From positions 43 to 48,419 of the forward strand of contig LXYH01000022.1 of NCBI GenBank assembly GCA_001650895.1: a DNA stretch of 48,377 nt, in the 5' to 3' direction. How positions within the stretch are numbered: position 1 is the first letter of the stretch; each line of letters begins with the position of its first letter. Under the pieces are notes generated by a model. The model worked only from the letters and a program-made list of their open reading frames with translations. It searched no databases and had not been told where the DNA came from. Made by a program: the position numbers and the translations under genes. This stretch comes from Rhodobacteraceae bacterium EhC02 (GTDB lineage Bacteria > Pseudomonadota > Alphaproteobacteria > Rhodobacterales > Rhodobacteraceae). This document shows positions 8,085 to 16,066 of the stretch, one piece after another.

Positions 8085-9242
8085 CTACGCGAGCATCTGC
8101 ATCGCGACCTGCACCCCACCCTCCTTGTGGGGCACACCGGCCTTCTTGAGGCCCATCTCGACACCCGCCAATGTCGCCACCAGCATCAGGTCGTTGAAAT
8201 CGCCCAGGTGCCCGATGCGGAACACCTTGTCGGCCACCTTGGACAGGCCGTTACCAAGCGAAATGTCGTAGTGTTCCAGCGTCGTGGCGCGGAACGCGTC
8301 GGCGCTATGCCCCTCGGGCATCATAACGGCGGTCAGAACACCGCTTTCCTGTCCCTGCGTGGCGCACAGCACCTCGAGCCCCCAGGCGCGCACCGCCGCA
8401 CGGGCCGCCGCACCGTGGCGGGCGTGACGGGCAAAGACATTGTCCATCCCCTCTTCATGCAGCATGTCGATGGCCTCGTTCAGGCCATAAAGCAGGTTGG
8501 TGCCCGGCGTGTAGGGGAAATACCCCTTCTCGTTCGGGCCGACCATCTCGGCCCAGTCCCAGTAGGACCGCGTGCAGCCCGCCGCCTTGTTGGCCGCCAT
8601 CGCCTTGGCGCTGACCGCGTTGAACGACAGGCCGGGCGGCAGCATCAGCCCCTTTTGCGACCCTGACACGGTGACATCGACACCCCATTCGTCGTGGCGA
8701 TAGTCGAGCGAGGCCAGGCCCGAAATGGTGTCCACCATCAGCAGCGCCGGATGGTTGGCGTTGTCGATGGCCCGGCGCACCGCCGCGATGGGCGACACGG
8801 ACCCAGTCGATGTCTCGTTATGCACGACACAGACAGCCTTGATCTCATGCGTCTTGTCTTCGGCCAGACAAGCCTCGATCCGGTCGGGGTCGGCACCGCC
8901 GCGCCAATCGCCTTCGATGAATTCCGCCTTGATGCCCAGCTTGTCGGCCAGTTTCTTCCACAGGGTCGCGAAATGGCCGGTTTCGAACATCAGCACACGG
9001 TCGCCGGGCGACAGAGTGTTGACCAGCGCCGCCTCCCATGCGCCTGTCCCTGAAGAGGGGTAGATGAACACATGCGCATCCGTCTTGAAGATCGATTTCA
9101 TCCCATTCAGCGCCTTGAGGCCGACCTTGGCGAAATCCGGCCCCCGGTGATCGATGGTCTGCTGCGATATGGCGCTCAGGATGCGATCGGGCACGGCACT
9201 CGGCCCGGGGATCTGCAAAAAGTGACGACCGGCTTTTCTCAT
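8085..9242 (-). CDS. class V PLP aminotransferase (serine/alanine/aspartate-glyoxylate type)
   Basis: Pyridoxal-phosphate aminotransferase of the alanine-glyoxylate/serine-glyoxylate family, 385 residues. It begins with the typical IPGPSAVPDRIL strand followed by TIDHRGPDF. The PLP lysine is expected in VSGSQKGLMLPPG. SSGTGAWEAAL forms the phosphate-binding turn. The ATG at 9242 has a GGGAAGAG ribosome site. The reading could extend to 9311, but that would enter the divergent promoter. It heads the TRAP/CoA-transferase operon. BhcA of the beta-hydroxyaspartate cycle belongs to the same family, but no bhcB, bhcC or bhcD is nearby, so substrates stay open. Confidence 0.88.
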   Translation of the reverse strand: MRKAGRHFLQIPGPSAVPDRILSAISQQTIDHRGPDFAKVGLKALNGMKSIFKTDAHVFIYPSSGTGAWEAALVNTLSPGDRVLMFETGHFATLWKKLADKLGIKAEFIEGDWRGGADPDRIEACLAEDKTHEIKAVCVVHNETSTGSVSPIAAVRRAIDNANHPALLMVDTISGLASLDYRHDEWGVDVTVSGSQKGLMLPPGLSFNAVSAKAMAANKAAGCTRSYWDWAEMVGPNEKGYFPYTPGTNLLYGLNEAIDMLHEEGMDNVFARHARHGAAARAAVRAWGLEVLCATQGQESGVLTAVMMPEGHSADAFRATTLEHYDISLGNGLSKVADKVFRIGHLGDFNDLMLVATLAGVEMGLKKAGVPHKEGGVQVAMQMLA

Positions 9243-9318
9243 GAATTCTCTTCCCAACCTTTCAACAACCAGCCCTGCGAGCGCCCACTCGCGGCCATTT
9301 GTTTTTTCCATTGAAGAA

Positions 9319-9347
9319 CTGTAATTTTGAATTCATAATTTAGTCAA
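9319..9347 (-). promoter_or_regulatory. sigma70 promoter for the aminotransferase/TRAP operon
   Basis: On the minus strand TTGACT (-35), a 17-nt spacer and TTACAG (-10). It faces and overlaps the plus-strand promoter at 9327-9355, so polymerase binding should be mutually exclusive. The adjoining GntR-type gene is the obvious candidate regulator. Confidence 0.6.
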
Positions 9348-9355
9348 CATATAAT
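9327..9355 (+). promoter_or_regulatory. sigma70 promoter for the FAD/Fe-S dehydrogenase gene
   Basis: TTGAAT (-35), exactly 17 nt, then a perfect TATAAT (-10), 35 nt before the dehydrogenase start. The surrounding AT-rich stretch (9316-9358) contrasts with the GC-rich genes. It is the best promoter by eye in the window. Confidence 0.75.
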
Positions 9356-9389
9356 TCCCAGCGATCCCCGCGGACAAAACGGTCAAAAA

Positions 9390-12299
9390 ATGCAAGAATT
9401 ACCAAATCTTTCCAGAACGTTAGCTGCCCGCGTCGAGGGTGACGTCCTGTTCGACCGTTTTTCGCGGGGGCGTTACGCGACGGATGCATCCTTCTACCAG
9501 ATGATGCCGCTGGGGGTTCTGTCGCCAAAGTCCGAGGACGACATTCGCGCAGCGCTGGACCTTGCGGCAGAGCAAGGCATCCCCGTGTTGCCGCGCGGCG
9601 GCGGCACGTCGCAATGCGGCCAGACCGTGAACGAGGCGCTGGTGCTGGACAACACACAGTACTTCAACCAGCTGCTGGAACTGGATGTCGAAAACCGGCG
9701 CTGCGTGGTGCGTCCGGGCATGGTGCTGGACGAGCTGAACCGAATCCTCAAGCCGCATGGCCTGTGGTTCCCGGTCGATGTCTCGACCGCGTCCCGCGCG
9801 ACCATCGGCGGCATGACGGGCAACAATTCCTGTGGTGGCAAATCGCTGCGCTACGGGATGATGCGCGACAACGTGCTGTCGATCGAGGCGCTTCTGGCCG
9901 ATGGCACCAAGCACCATTTCGGCCCGGTCGGGGCGGATCAATCCCCTGCCCTGTCCGTGCTGACAGGCGACCTTCTGGCCCTTGGCGCGCGCGAAGCCGC
10001 CGAGATCGACGCCCGGTTTCCCAAGGTCATGCGCCGGGTCGGTGGCTACAACATCGACGCGCTGGTGCCAGGCCGCGCCCCGCAGAACCTGGCGCATCTG
10101 CTGGTCGGCTCGGAAGGTACGCTGGCCTATTCCACGGCGATCGAGCTGAAGCTCTGGCCGCTGGTCGGGGAAAAGGTGCTGGGCGTGTGCCATTTCCCCA
10201 CCTTCTACCAGGCGATGGATGCCGCACAGCATCTGGTCACGCTGACACCGCAGGGGGTCGAACTGGTGGACGCCACGATGATCGGCCTGGGCCGCGACAT
10301 CCCGATGTTCCGCCAGACCATCGAGGACTTCGTGACCGGACAGCCCGAGGCGCTGCTGCTGGTCGAATTCGCCGAAGACGATCCGCGCCAGAACGCCGTC
10401 AAGCTGCAGCAGCTGGACGAGATGATGGGCGATCTGGGCTTTTCATGGACCAGGTCCGGCAAATCCTGGGGCGGCATGACCCCGGTAACGGACAGCAGGC
10501 TGCAGAATGGCATCGCAGAGTTCCGCAAGTCCGGGCTGAACATCATGATGTCCATGAAGGAGGACGGCAAACCCGTCTCCTTCGTCGAGGATTGCGCCGT
10601 CGAACTGCCCGATCTTGCCGAATATACCGCCGGGCTGACCGATATCTTCGAGAAATACGGCACCAAGGGCACATGGTATGCCCATGCCTCGGTTGGGTGC
10701 CTGCATGTGCGTCCTGTGCTGAACCTCAAGCTGGACAAGGACGTCAAGACGATGCGCGCCATCGCCGAGGAATGCTTTGACCTTGTGCGGCACTACAAGG
10801 GCTCGCATTCGGGCGAGCATGGCGACGGGCTGGTGCGGTCGGAATTCCATGAAAAGATGTTCGGCGCGCGCATGGTCGACAGTTTCGCAGAGGTCAAGCA
10901 GCGCTTTGACCCCAAGGGTCTGTTCAATCCCGGCAAGATCGTGAACGCCCCGAAGATGGATGACCGGCGCCTGTTCCGCTATGGCCCGGATTACGCCGTG
11001 CCAAAATTCGAGACGCAGCTGGACTGGTCGGCCTGGACCGGCGGCGGCGGCGGTTTCCAGGGCGCGGTCGAGATGTGCAACAACAACGGCGCCTGCCGCA
11101 AGCTGAAGGGCGGGGTAATGTGCCCCTCGTTCCGGGTGACGCGCAAGGAACAGGACCTGACACGCGGGCGCGCCAATACCCTGCGCCTTGCGATTTCGGG
11201 GCAATTGGGACCGGATGCGCTGAGCTCGGACGAGATGGCCGAGACGATGAAGCTGTGCGTGTCCTGCAAGGGGTGCAAGCGCGAATGCCCCACGGGCGTC
11301 GACATGGCGAAGATGAAGATCGAAGTGCAGGCCGCGCGCGCCAAAAAGCACGGGATCAGCCTGCATGACAGGCTGGTGGGCTACCTGCCCCGCTACGCGC
11401 CCTGGGCCTCGCGGTTGTCGTTCCTGGCAAACCTGCGCAACACCCTGCCGGGTCTGGCCAGGCTGACGGAAAGGCTGACCGGCTTCACCGCCACGCGCGA
11501 TCTGCCGACATGGAGCGCGACACCCTTCAGGGATGCCGAGGTTGCGCCGACCAAGGCCCCCGGCGTCGTCCTGTTCGCGGATTGCTTCAACCGGTATTTC
11601 GAGCCCGAGAACCTGCGCGCCACCCTGAACGTGATGGAAGCGGCAGAGGTGCCCGTGCATCTGGCCGCCGCGCCGGCGGGCGAACGGCCGCTTTGCTGCG
11701 GGCGCACCTTCCTGTCGGCAGGCCTGGTTGACGAGGCGCGCACCGAGGCGCGCAGGCTGGTCGATGCGCTGCTGCCGCTGGCCGAACAGGGATTGCCCAT
11801 CGTCGGGTTGGAACCAAGCTGCCTGCTGACGCTGCGCGACGAGATCCCCAGCCTTCTGCCCGGCGCGGATAGTGCGCGTCTGGCCAGCCAGGCCATGATG
11901 CTCGAGGAGTATATCGCGGCCCAGGCGGACCGTCCCGGCTTCACCCTGCCGCTGACCTCGCCCGCGCCGAAGGTGCTGTTGCATGGGCATTGCCATCAAA
12001 AAGCGATGGGCGTGATGTCCAGCATCGAAAAAACCCTCGCCTTGCTGCCAGACACCGCGATAGAGGTTGTCGAGACCAGCTGCTGCGGCATGGCGGGCGC
12101 GTTTGGATACGGGACGGACACCCACGAGATTTCACGCAAGATGGGAGAGGCCGATTTGCTTCCCGCGGTCAGGAAGGCCGACGCGGAGACGCTTATCGTG
12201 GCCGATGGCACATCCTGCAGGCACCAGATTTCCGACACGACCGACCGCAAGCCCATGCATATTGCCCGGCTTCTGGAATTGGCCTTGAGAAAGCATTGA
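9390..12299 (+). CDS. fused FAD / 4Fe-4S 2-hydroxyacid dehydrogenase (YdiJ/GlcDF-like)
   Basis: 969-residue flavoprotein joining three parts. An FAD-binding oxidase domain (about 1-530) has RGGGTSQCGQTV at 69-80 and GGMTGNNSCGGKSLRYG. An Fe-S region follows, with CNNNGACRK near 562 and a 4Fe-4S CVSCKGCKRECP motif near 622-634. Two CCG domains come last, with CCGRTF near 768 and SCCGMAG near 896. This is the arrangement of YdiJ-type D-2-hydroxyglutarate and related D-lactate or glycolate dehydrogenases that pass electrons to the quinone pool or an electron carrier. It shares the divergent promoter region with the aminotransferase and is followed by the GntR gene. The exact hydroxyacid is not determined. 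Confidence 0.88.
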   Translation: MQELPNLSRTLAARVEGDVLFDRFSRGRYATDASFYQMMPLGVLSPKSEDDIRAALDLAAEQGIPVLPRGGGTSQCGQTVNEALVLDNTQYFNQLLELDVENRRCVVRPGMVLDELNRILKPHGLWFPVDVSTASRATIGGMTGNNSCGGKSLRYGMMRDNVLSIEALLADGTKHHFGPVGADQSPALSVLTGDLLALGAREAAEIDARFPKVMRRVGGYNIDALVPGRAPQNLAHLLVGSEGTLAYSTAIELKLWPLVGEKVLGVCHFPTFYQAMDAAQHLVTLTPQGVELVDATMIGLGRDIPMFRQTIEDFVTGQPEALLLVEFAEDDPRQNAVKLQQLDEMMGDLGFSWTRSGKSWGGMTPVTDSRLQNGIAEFRKSGLNIMMSMKEDGKPVSFVEDCAVELPDLAEYTAGLTDIFEKYGTKGTWYAHASVGCLHVRPVLNLKLDKDVKTMRAIAEECFDLVRHYKGSHSGEHGDGLVRSEFHEKMFGARMVDSFAEVKQRFDPKGLFNPGKIVNAPKMDDRRLFRYGPDYAVPKFETQLDWSAWTGGGGGFQGAVEMCNNNGACRKLKGGVMCPSFRVTRKEQDLTRGRANTLRLAISGQLGPDALSSDEMAETMKLCVSCKGCKRECPTGVDMAKMKIEVQAARAKKHGISLHDRLVGYLPRYAPWASRLSFLANLRNTLPGLARLTERLTGFTATRDLPTWSATPFRDAEVAPTKAPGVVLFADCFNRYFEPENLRATLNVMEAAEVPVHLAAAPAGERPLCCGRTFLSAGLVDEARTEARRLVDALLPLAEQGLPIVGLEPSCLLTLRDEIPSLLPGADSARLASQAMMLEEYIAAQADRPGFTLPLTSPAPKVLLHGHCHQKAMGVMSSIEKTLALLPDTAIEVVETSCCGMAGAFGYGTDTHEISRKMGEADLLPAVRKADAETLIVADGTSCRHQISDTTDRKPMHIARLLELALRKH

Positions 12300-12309
12300 G
12301 TGACAGGAC

Positions 12310-12993
12310 ATGACCGAGAACAGCGCCATACGCACGATCCCACGCAAATCCCTGCACGAGGAACTGGTCGATCGCTTGCAGATGCTGATCATCACCGGCG
12401 AATTGCAACCGGGAACCAAGGTGCCGGAAAAGGACCTTTGTGCGCAATTCGGCGTCTCGCGCACACCCATGCGGGAGGCCTTGAAAGTGGTGGCGTCAGA
12501 CGGGCTGGTCCGGCTGGAACAGAACCGTGGGGCATGGGTGTCACCACTGACCATCAGCGAGGTCGAAGAGGTGTTTCCCATCCTCGGCGTGCTTGAAGCG
12601 CTGTCAGGTGAACTGGCCTGCCAGAACATCACCGATGACGAGATCGCGGCCGTGCGCGCCTTGCACGAGCAGATGATCAGCAGTTACGAGGCGCGCGACC
12701 TCGAGGCCTATTTCAGCGTCAACCAGAAGATCCACCGCGCCATCCTCAAGGCGGCGCGGAACGATACACTGACGACCTCGTGCCAGGCGTTGTCGTTGCG
12801 CATGCAGCGCGCGCGCTACCTTGCGAACATGTCCGATGAACGCTGGGCGGCGGCCGTGCAGGAGCACGAGAAGATCATGGAATACCTGGCCCTGCGCGAC
12901 GGCAAGCAACTGGCGCGGACCCTGCTGGCGCATATGCGCGGCAAGCAGGCCTCGGTGACCAAATGGCTGCAATCACAAGGCGGGCAGGTCTGA
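12310..12993 (+). CDS. GntR family (FadR/FCD subfamily) transcriptional regulator
   Basis: 227 residues. The N-terminal winged helix has LHEELVDRLQMLIITGELQPGTKVPEKDL followed by FGVSRTPMREALKVVASDGLV. The C-terminal all-helical FCD ligand-binding domain carries the metal/ligand histidine areas (NQKIHRAI near 140, QEHEKIMEYL near 185). It starts 10 nt after the dehydrogenase stop and so is co-transcribed with it. It most likely represses the overlapping promoters at 9319-9355 and responds to the imported acid or a derivative. Confidence 0.93.
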   Translation: MTENSAIRTIPRKSLHEELVDRLQMLIITGELQPGTKVPEKDLCAQFGVSRTPMREALKVVASDGLVRLEQNRGAWVSPLTISEVEEVFPILGVLEALSGELACQNITDDEIAAVRALHEQMISSYEARDLEAYFSVNQKIHRAILKAARNDTLTTSCQALSLRMQRARYLANMSDERWAAAVQEHEKIMEYLALRDGKQLARTLLAHMRGKQASVTKWLQSQGGQV

Positions 12994-13016
12994 AAGACAG
13001 CCCACCCACTGCCGGG

Positions 13017-14912
13017 TCATGACGGGTTGCCCAGGGGAAGATCGGCCTGCGGCGGCGAAGGTGGCGGCGCGGGCTCGAACGGTATGATCCTGAGCGCGCG
13101 CAGCGCATTCAGGATCACCGCCACGTCGATCACTTCCTGAAGCAGCGCGCCCTGCACCGGCGTCAGGTAGCCATAGGCGGCGGCGATCATCCCAAGCACC
13201 GACAGCCCGATGCCCGCGACGACACTTTCGACGGCGATGCGGCGGGCGCGGCGGGCAATCTCGATCCCCGGTCCAAGCCGGTCCACCCGATCCACCAACA
13301 GCACGACATCTGCCGCCTCGGCCGAGGCGGCGGCCCCCCGTGCGCCCATGGCCACGCCCACATCCGCGGCGGCCAGCGCGGGGGCGTCGTTCACGCCGTC
13401 ACCCACCATCATCACGGGTCCGTTCTTGCGTTCGGTCAGAACCAGCAGAACCTTCTGATCGGGCGTGAGGCCGGCGCGCACCCCGTCAAGGCCAAGCCCC
13501 TCGGTCACGCGTTCGGCGACGGCGGCACGATCCCCGGTGGCCAGAAGGATGCGCGCGATCCCCTCGCGGCGCAGACCCGCAAGCATGGTCGCCGTGCCGT
13601 CGCGCAAGGGATCGGCCATTACCAGATGCCCGGCCATGCGACCATCCACCGCCACGGCGACAAGGACCGCGCCCGCCGCAAGACGCAAGCTATCGCCCGG
13701 CCCTCCGCCCAGGCGCTGCGCGACGAAATCCTCGCCACCCACGATCACACTGTGACCCGCGACATGGCCGACCACGCCCTCACCGGGGATTTCGGCGACA
13801 TCGGATGGCACGGGAAGATCCAGCCCCCGTGCCCTTGCCGCCGTCACGACGGCCTGCGCGACCGGGTGCTTGGAGGCCTGATCAAGCGCCGCGGCAAAGC
13901 GCAGGATCTCGTCCTCGGCCAATGGCCCACGGCTGTCGATCGACACGATCTGCGGGCGTCCGTCGGTCAGCGTTCCGGTCTTGTCCAGGATCAGCGTGCG
14001 GATTCGGGCCATCCGCTCAAGCGGCCCTGCCCCCTTGATCAGCACGCCGAAATGCGCCGCACGCGACAGTCCCGCCACCAGCGCCACCGGAACGGCAAGG
14101 ATCAGCGGACAGGGTGTCGCCACGACCAGCACCGCGACCGCCCGGATCGGATCACCCGTGAACCACCAGGCCGCGAAGGCGATGACGACGGTCACGACCA
14201 GAAACCCGAGTGACCAGCGATCCGCCAACCGCGACATCGGCGCCTTGGATCGCTGCGCTTCCTCGACCAGCCGGACGATGCCGGCATAGGTGCTGTCCCT
14301 GGCTTCATGCGTCGCGGTCAGATCAAAGGCTTCGCCCGCATTGGTCGACCCGCTCATGGCCGCCGCCCCCTGCGACAGGCGTACGGGCAGCGACTCGCCG
14401 GTCAGGGCCGATGTATCCAGAAAGGCCGTGGCCGAGGTCACCGTTCCGTCCACGGGCACCACGTCACCCTGGCGGATCAGCAAACGGTCGCCCGGCACGA
14501 CGGCATCAAGGGGCACATCCTCGAGGCTACCGTTCAGATGGCGGGTCGCCATGCGGGGCACGCGGGACAGCAGCGCGTGCATTTCGCGGCGCGCCCGGCC
14601 TTCGGCAAAGCTTTCCAGAAAGGTGCCGCCCGAATACATCACCGCCACGACCGCCGCCGCCAGTGTCTCGCCAAAGACAAGTGCTGCCGTCATCGACAGG
14701 GCCGCCACGATATCCAGACCGACTTCGCCGCGCCCGATACTGCGCAGGATCTCGACGATCAGCGCGACAAGGGCAGGAAGAACACCGGCGATCCAGACAA
14801 CGTCCGCCATGTCGGCCAGACCGGCAATCCAGAGCGCAAGGCCCAGCACAAGCCCCGCCAATGCCAGCAGCAGGATCACTGTCTTGAGGCGATCGCCATC
14901 GTTGTTTTCCAT
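13017..14912 (-). CDS. P1B-type heavy-metal-translocating P-type ATPase (TPC motif)
   Basis: 631-residue ATP-driven cation pump. It shows TGES (171-174, actuator domain), the intramembrane metal motif TPCPL (266-270), the phosphorylation site DKTGT (310-314), SKHP in the nucleotide domain and GDGVNDAPAL. There is no N-terminal CxxC metal-binding domain. TPC, rather than CPC, SPC or CPH, places it outside the classical Cu, Zn/Cd and Co subgroups, so the metal is uncertain. The start at 14912 follows GGAGGG at 10 nt. It converges with the GntR gene (23-nt gap) and lies 125 nt downstream of the methyltransferase. Confidence 0.9.
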   Translation of the reverse strand: MENNDGDRLKTVILLLALAGLVLGLALWIAGLADMADVVWIAGVLPALVALIVEILRSIGRGEVGLDIVAALSMTAALVFGETLAAAVVAVMYSGGTFLESFAEGRARREMHALLSRVPRMATRHLNGSLEDVPLDAVVPGDRLLIRQGDVVPVDGTVTSATAFLDTSALTGESLPVRLSQGAAAMSGSTNAGEAFDLTATHEARDSTYAGIVRLVEEAQRSKAPMSRLADRWSLGFLVVTVVIAFAAWWFTGDPIRAVAVLVVATPCPLILAVPVALVAGLSRAAHFGVLIKGAGPLERMARIRTLILDKTGTLTDGRPQIVSIDSRGPLAEDEILRFAAALDQASKHPVAQAVVTAARARGLDLPVPSDVAEIPGEGVVGHVAGHSVIVGGEDFVAQRLGGGPGDSLRLAAGAVLVAVAVDGRMAGHLVMADPLRDGTATMLAGLRREGIARILLATGDRAAVAERVTEGLGLDGVRAGLTPDQKVLLVLTERKNGPVMMVGDGVNDAPALAAADVGVAMGARGAAASAEAADVVLLVDRVDRLGPGIEIARRARRIAVESVVAGIGLSVLGMIAAAYGYLTPVQGALLQEVIDVAVILNALRALRIIPFEPAPPPSPPQADLPLGNPS

Positions 14913-15037
14913 GCGGACTGATCCCTCCGGACGGGGCATGTGAACGCGGCTTCCGGCAATAACGGCCTGCCGACTCCCCTTCCCCTGCGCTGCCTCCATC
15001 ATTGCGCAGCCGAAAGGGGGCGTCGACCCCGCGATTG

Positions 15038-15664
15038 TCAGGCCCCAGGCCTTGCCCGCGCCACAAGATAGGGGTTCTGCGGATAGTCGCCGAAGACGCG
15101 CGCAGCCTCGATCTCGAAACCCGCATCGCTCAAGGCCTGACGCAACTGCGCCTCGCCCAGCGCGGTGACAAAGGGAAAAAGACCCACCAACCGCAGGATG
15201 GGAAACAGCATGCGTACCCGCAGCCTGAGATCGGCAAAGCACCATGTCTTGCTGATCAGCAGGCCACCGGGCTTGAGATTGGCATGGATACGCGCCAGCG
15301 TATCCGGCAGATCCTCGACAAGATGCAGAACGTTGAAGGCGCAGATCACGTCGAAGGGGCCGCCATCGAAGGCAGAGGCCGCATCCGCGACACGAAAGTC
15401 CAGATTGCCCTCGAAGGGTTTGGCCCGCGCGATGCGCACCATCTCGGTCGAGAAATCCGTCGCCGTATATTGCGCAACGCCGGGCGCCAGCCTGATCGCG
15501 GTGCCGCCCGTGCCGCAGCCGATTTCCAGAACGCGGTCCGAGGGTTTCAGCCGGGCCGCCACATCCTCAAGCATCGCCTCATAGGCCGCGACATTCTTGA
15601 GGGGCCGCGCGGCGTAGCGTTCGGCGATCCTGTTCCAGAATTTCCGGTTCCTGTGCTGCGTCAT
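15038..15664 (-). CDS. class I SAM-dependent methyltransferase
   Basis: 208 residues. The SAM-binding motif I is VLEIGCGTGGTAIRLA (about 40-55), followed by an acidic TATDFS loop and a VADAASAF adenine-binding turn. VLHLVEDLPDTLARIHANLKPGG is the usual post-motif region of small methyltransferases. The substrate is not identifiable. The start at 15664 is supported by an AAGG site. It lies 43 nt after the DUF5368-like gene, at the tail of the cyd/SQR gene string, and may methylate a respiratory metabolite or a sulfur or metal compound. That role is a guess from context. Confidence 0.85.
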   Translation of the reverse strand: MTQHRNRKFWNRIAERYAARPLKNVAAYEAMLEDVAARLKPSDRVLEIGCGTGGTAIRLAPGVAQYTATDFSTEMVRIARAKPFEGNLDFRVADAASAFDGGPFDVICAFNVLHLVEDLPDTLARIHANLKPGGLLISKTWCFADLRLRVRMLFPILRLVGLFPFVTALGEAQLRQALSDAGFEIEAARVFGDYPQNPYLVARARPGA

Positions 15665-15707
15665 GCCCTTGCCTTCCCCACGCTCAGCCATCTGGCGCGG
15701 TCGCGTT

Positions 15708-16055
15708 CTACTGCGACCTGCGCACCAGCGATTGGGCGGTATAGACAAGGATCGCAAGTCCGATCGCCCCCATGGCCGCCACCCCCAACAGCACGATCAC
15801 GTCGACCGGCCCGCCGACATCGCGCAGATGCGAATTGGTCATGACCTGCACGAACACAACGGCCGCCACCGCGCCGAGAGGCATGGAGAGCTGCGCCAGA
15901 AAGAACTTGCGCATGGACATGGCCCGGTCCCGGATCAGGACATAGAGATAAGCCAGCGTGACGACGACCGCCGCCACGACCATGCCCCAGAAAAGGGCGC
16001 GGCCGAATATTTCCTCGAAAACGGCAATCAGGGTTTCAAAGGTCAGTTGTTCCAT
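15708..16055 (-). CDS. DUF5368-like small inner-membrane protein
   Basis: 115 residues with three hydrophobic helices (about 21-42, 53-72, 84-108). It opens with MEQLTFETLIAVFEEIFGRA and has a VLIRDRAMSMRKFFLAQLSMP segment between helices. From memory this resembles DUF5368, a Rhodobacterales family without known function. A clear GAGGAG site precedes the start. It lies 11 nt after the SQR-like flavoprotein, so the two are co-transcribed. It might anchor or assist that flavoprotein at the membrane. Confidence 0.72.
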   Translation of the reverse strand: MEQLTFETLIAVFEEIFGRALFWGMVVAAVVVTLAYLYVLIRDRAMSMRKFFLAQLSMPLGAVAAVVFVQVMTNSHLRDVGGPVDVIVLLGVAAMGAIGLAILVYTAQSLVRRSQ

Positions 16056-16066
16056 TGCGTGTCTCC

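Noticed and set aside
8085-9242. bhcA of the beta-hydroxyaspartate cycle
   Set aside because: Same aminotransferase family, but the dehydratase, aldolase and iminosuccinate reductase genes of that cycle are absent from the neighbourhood.
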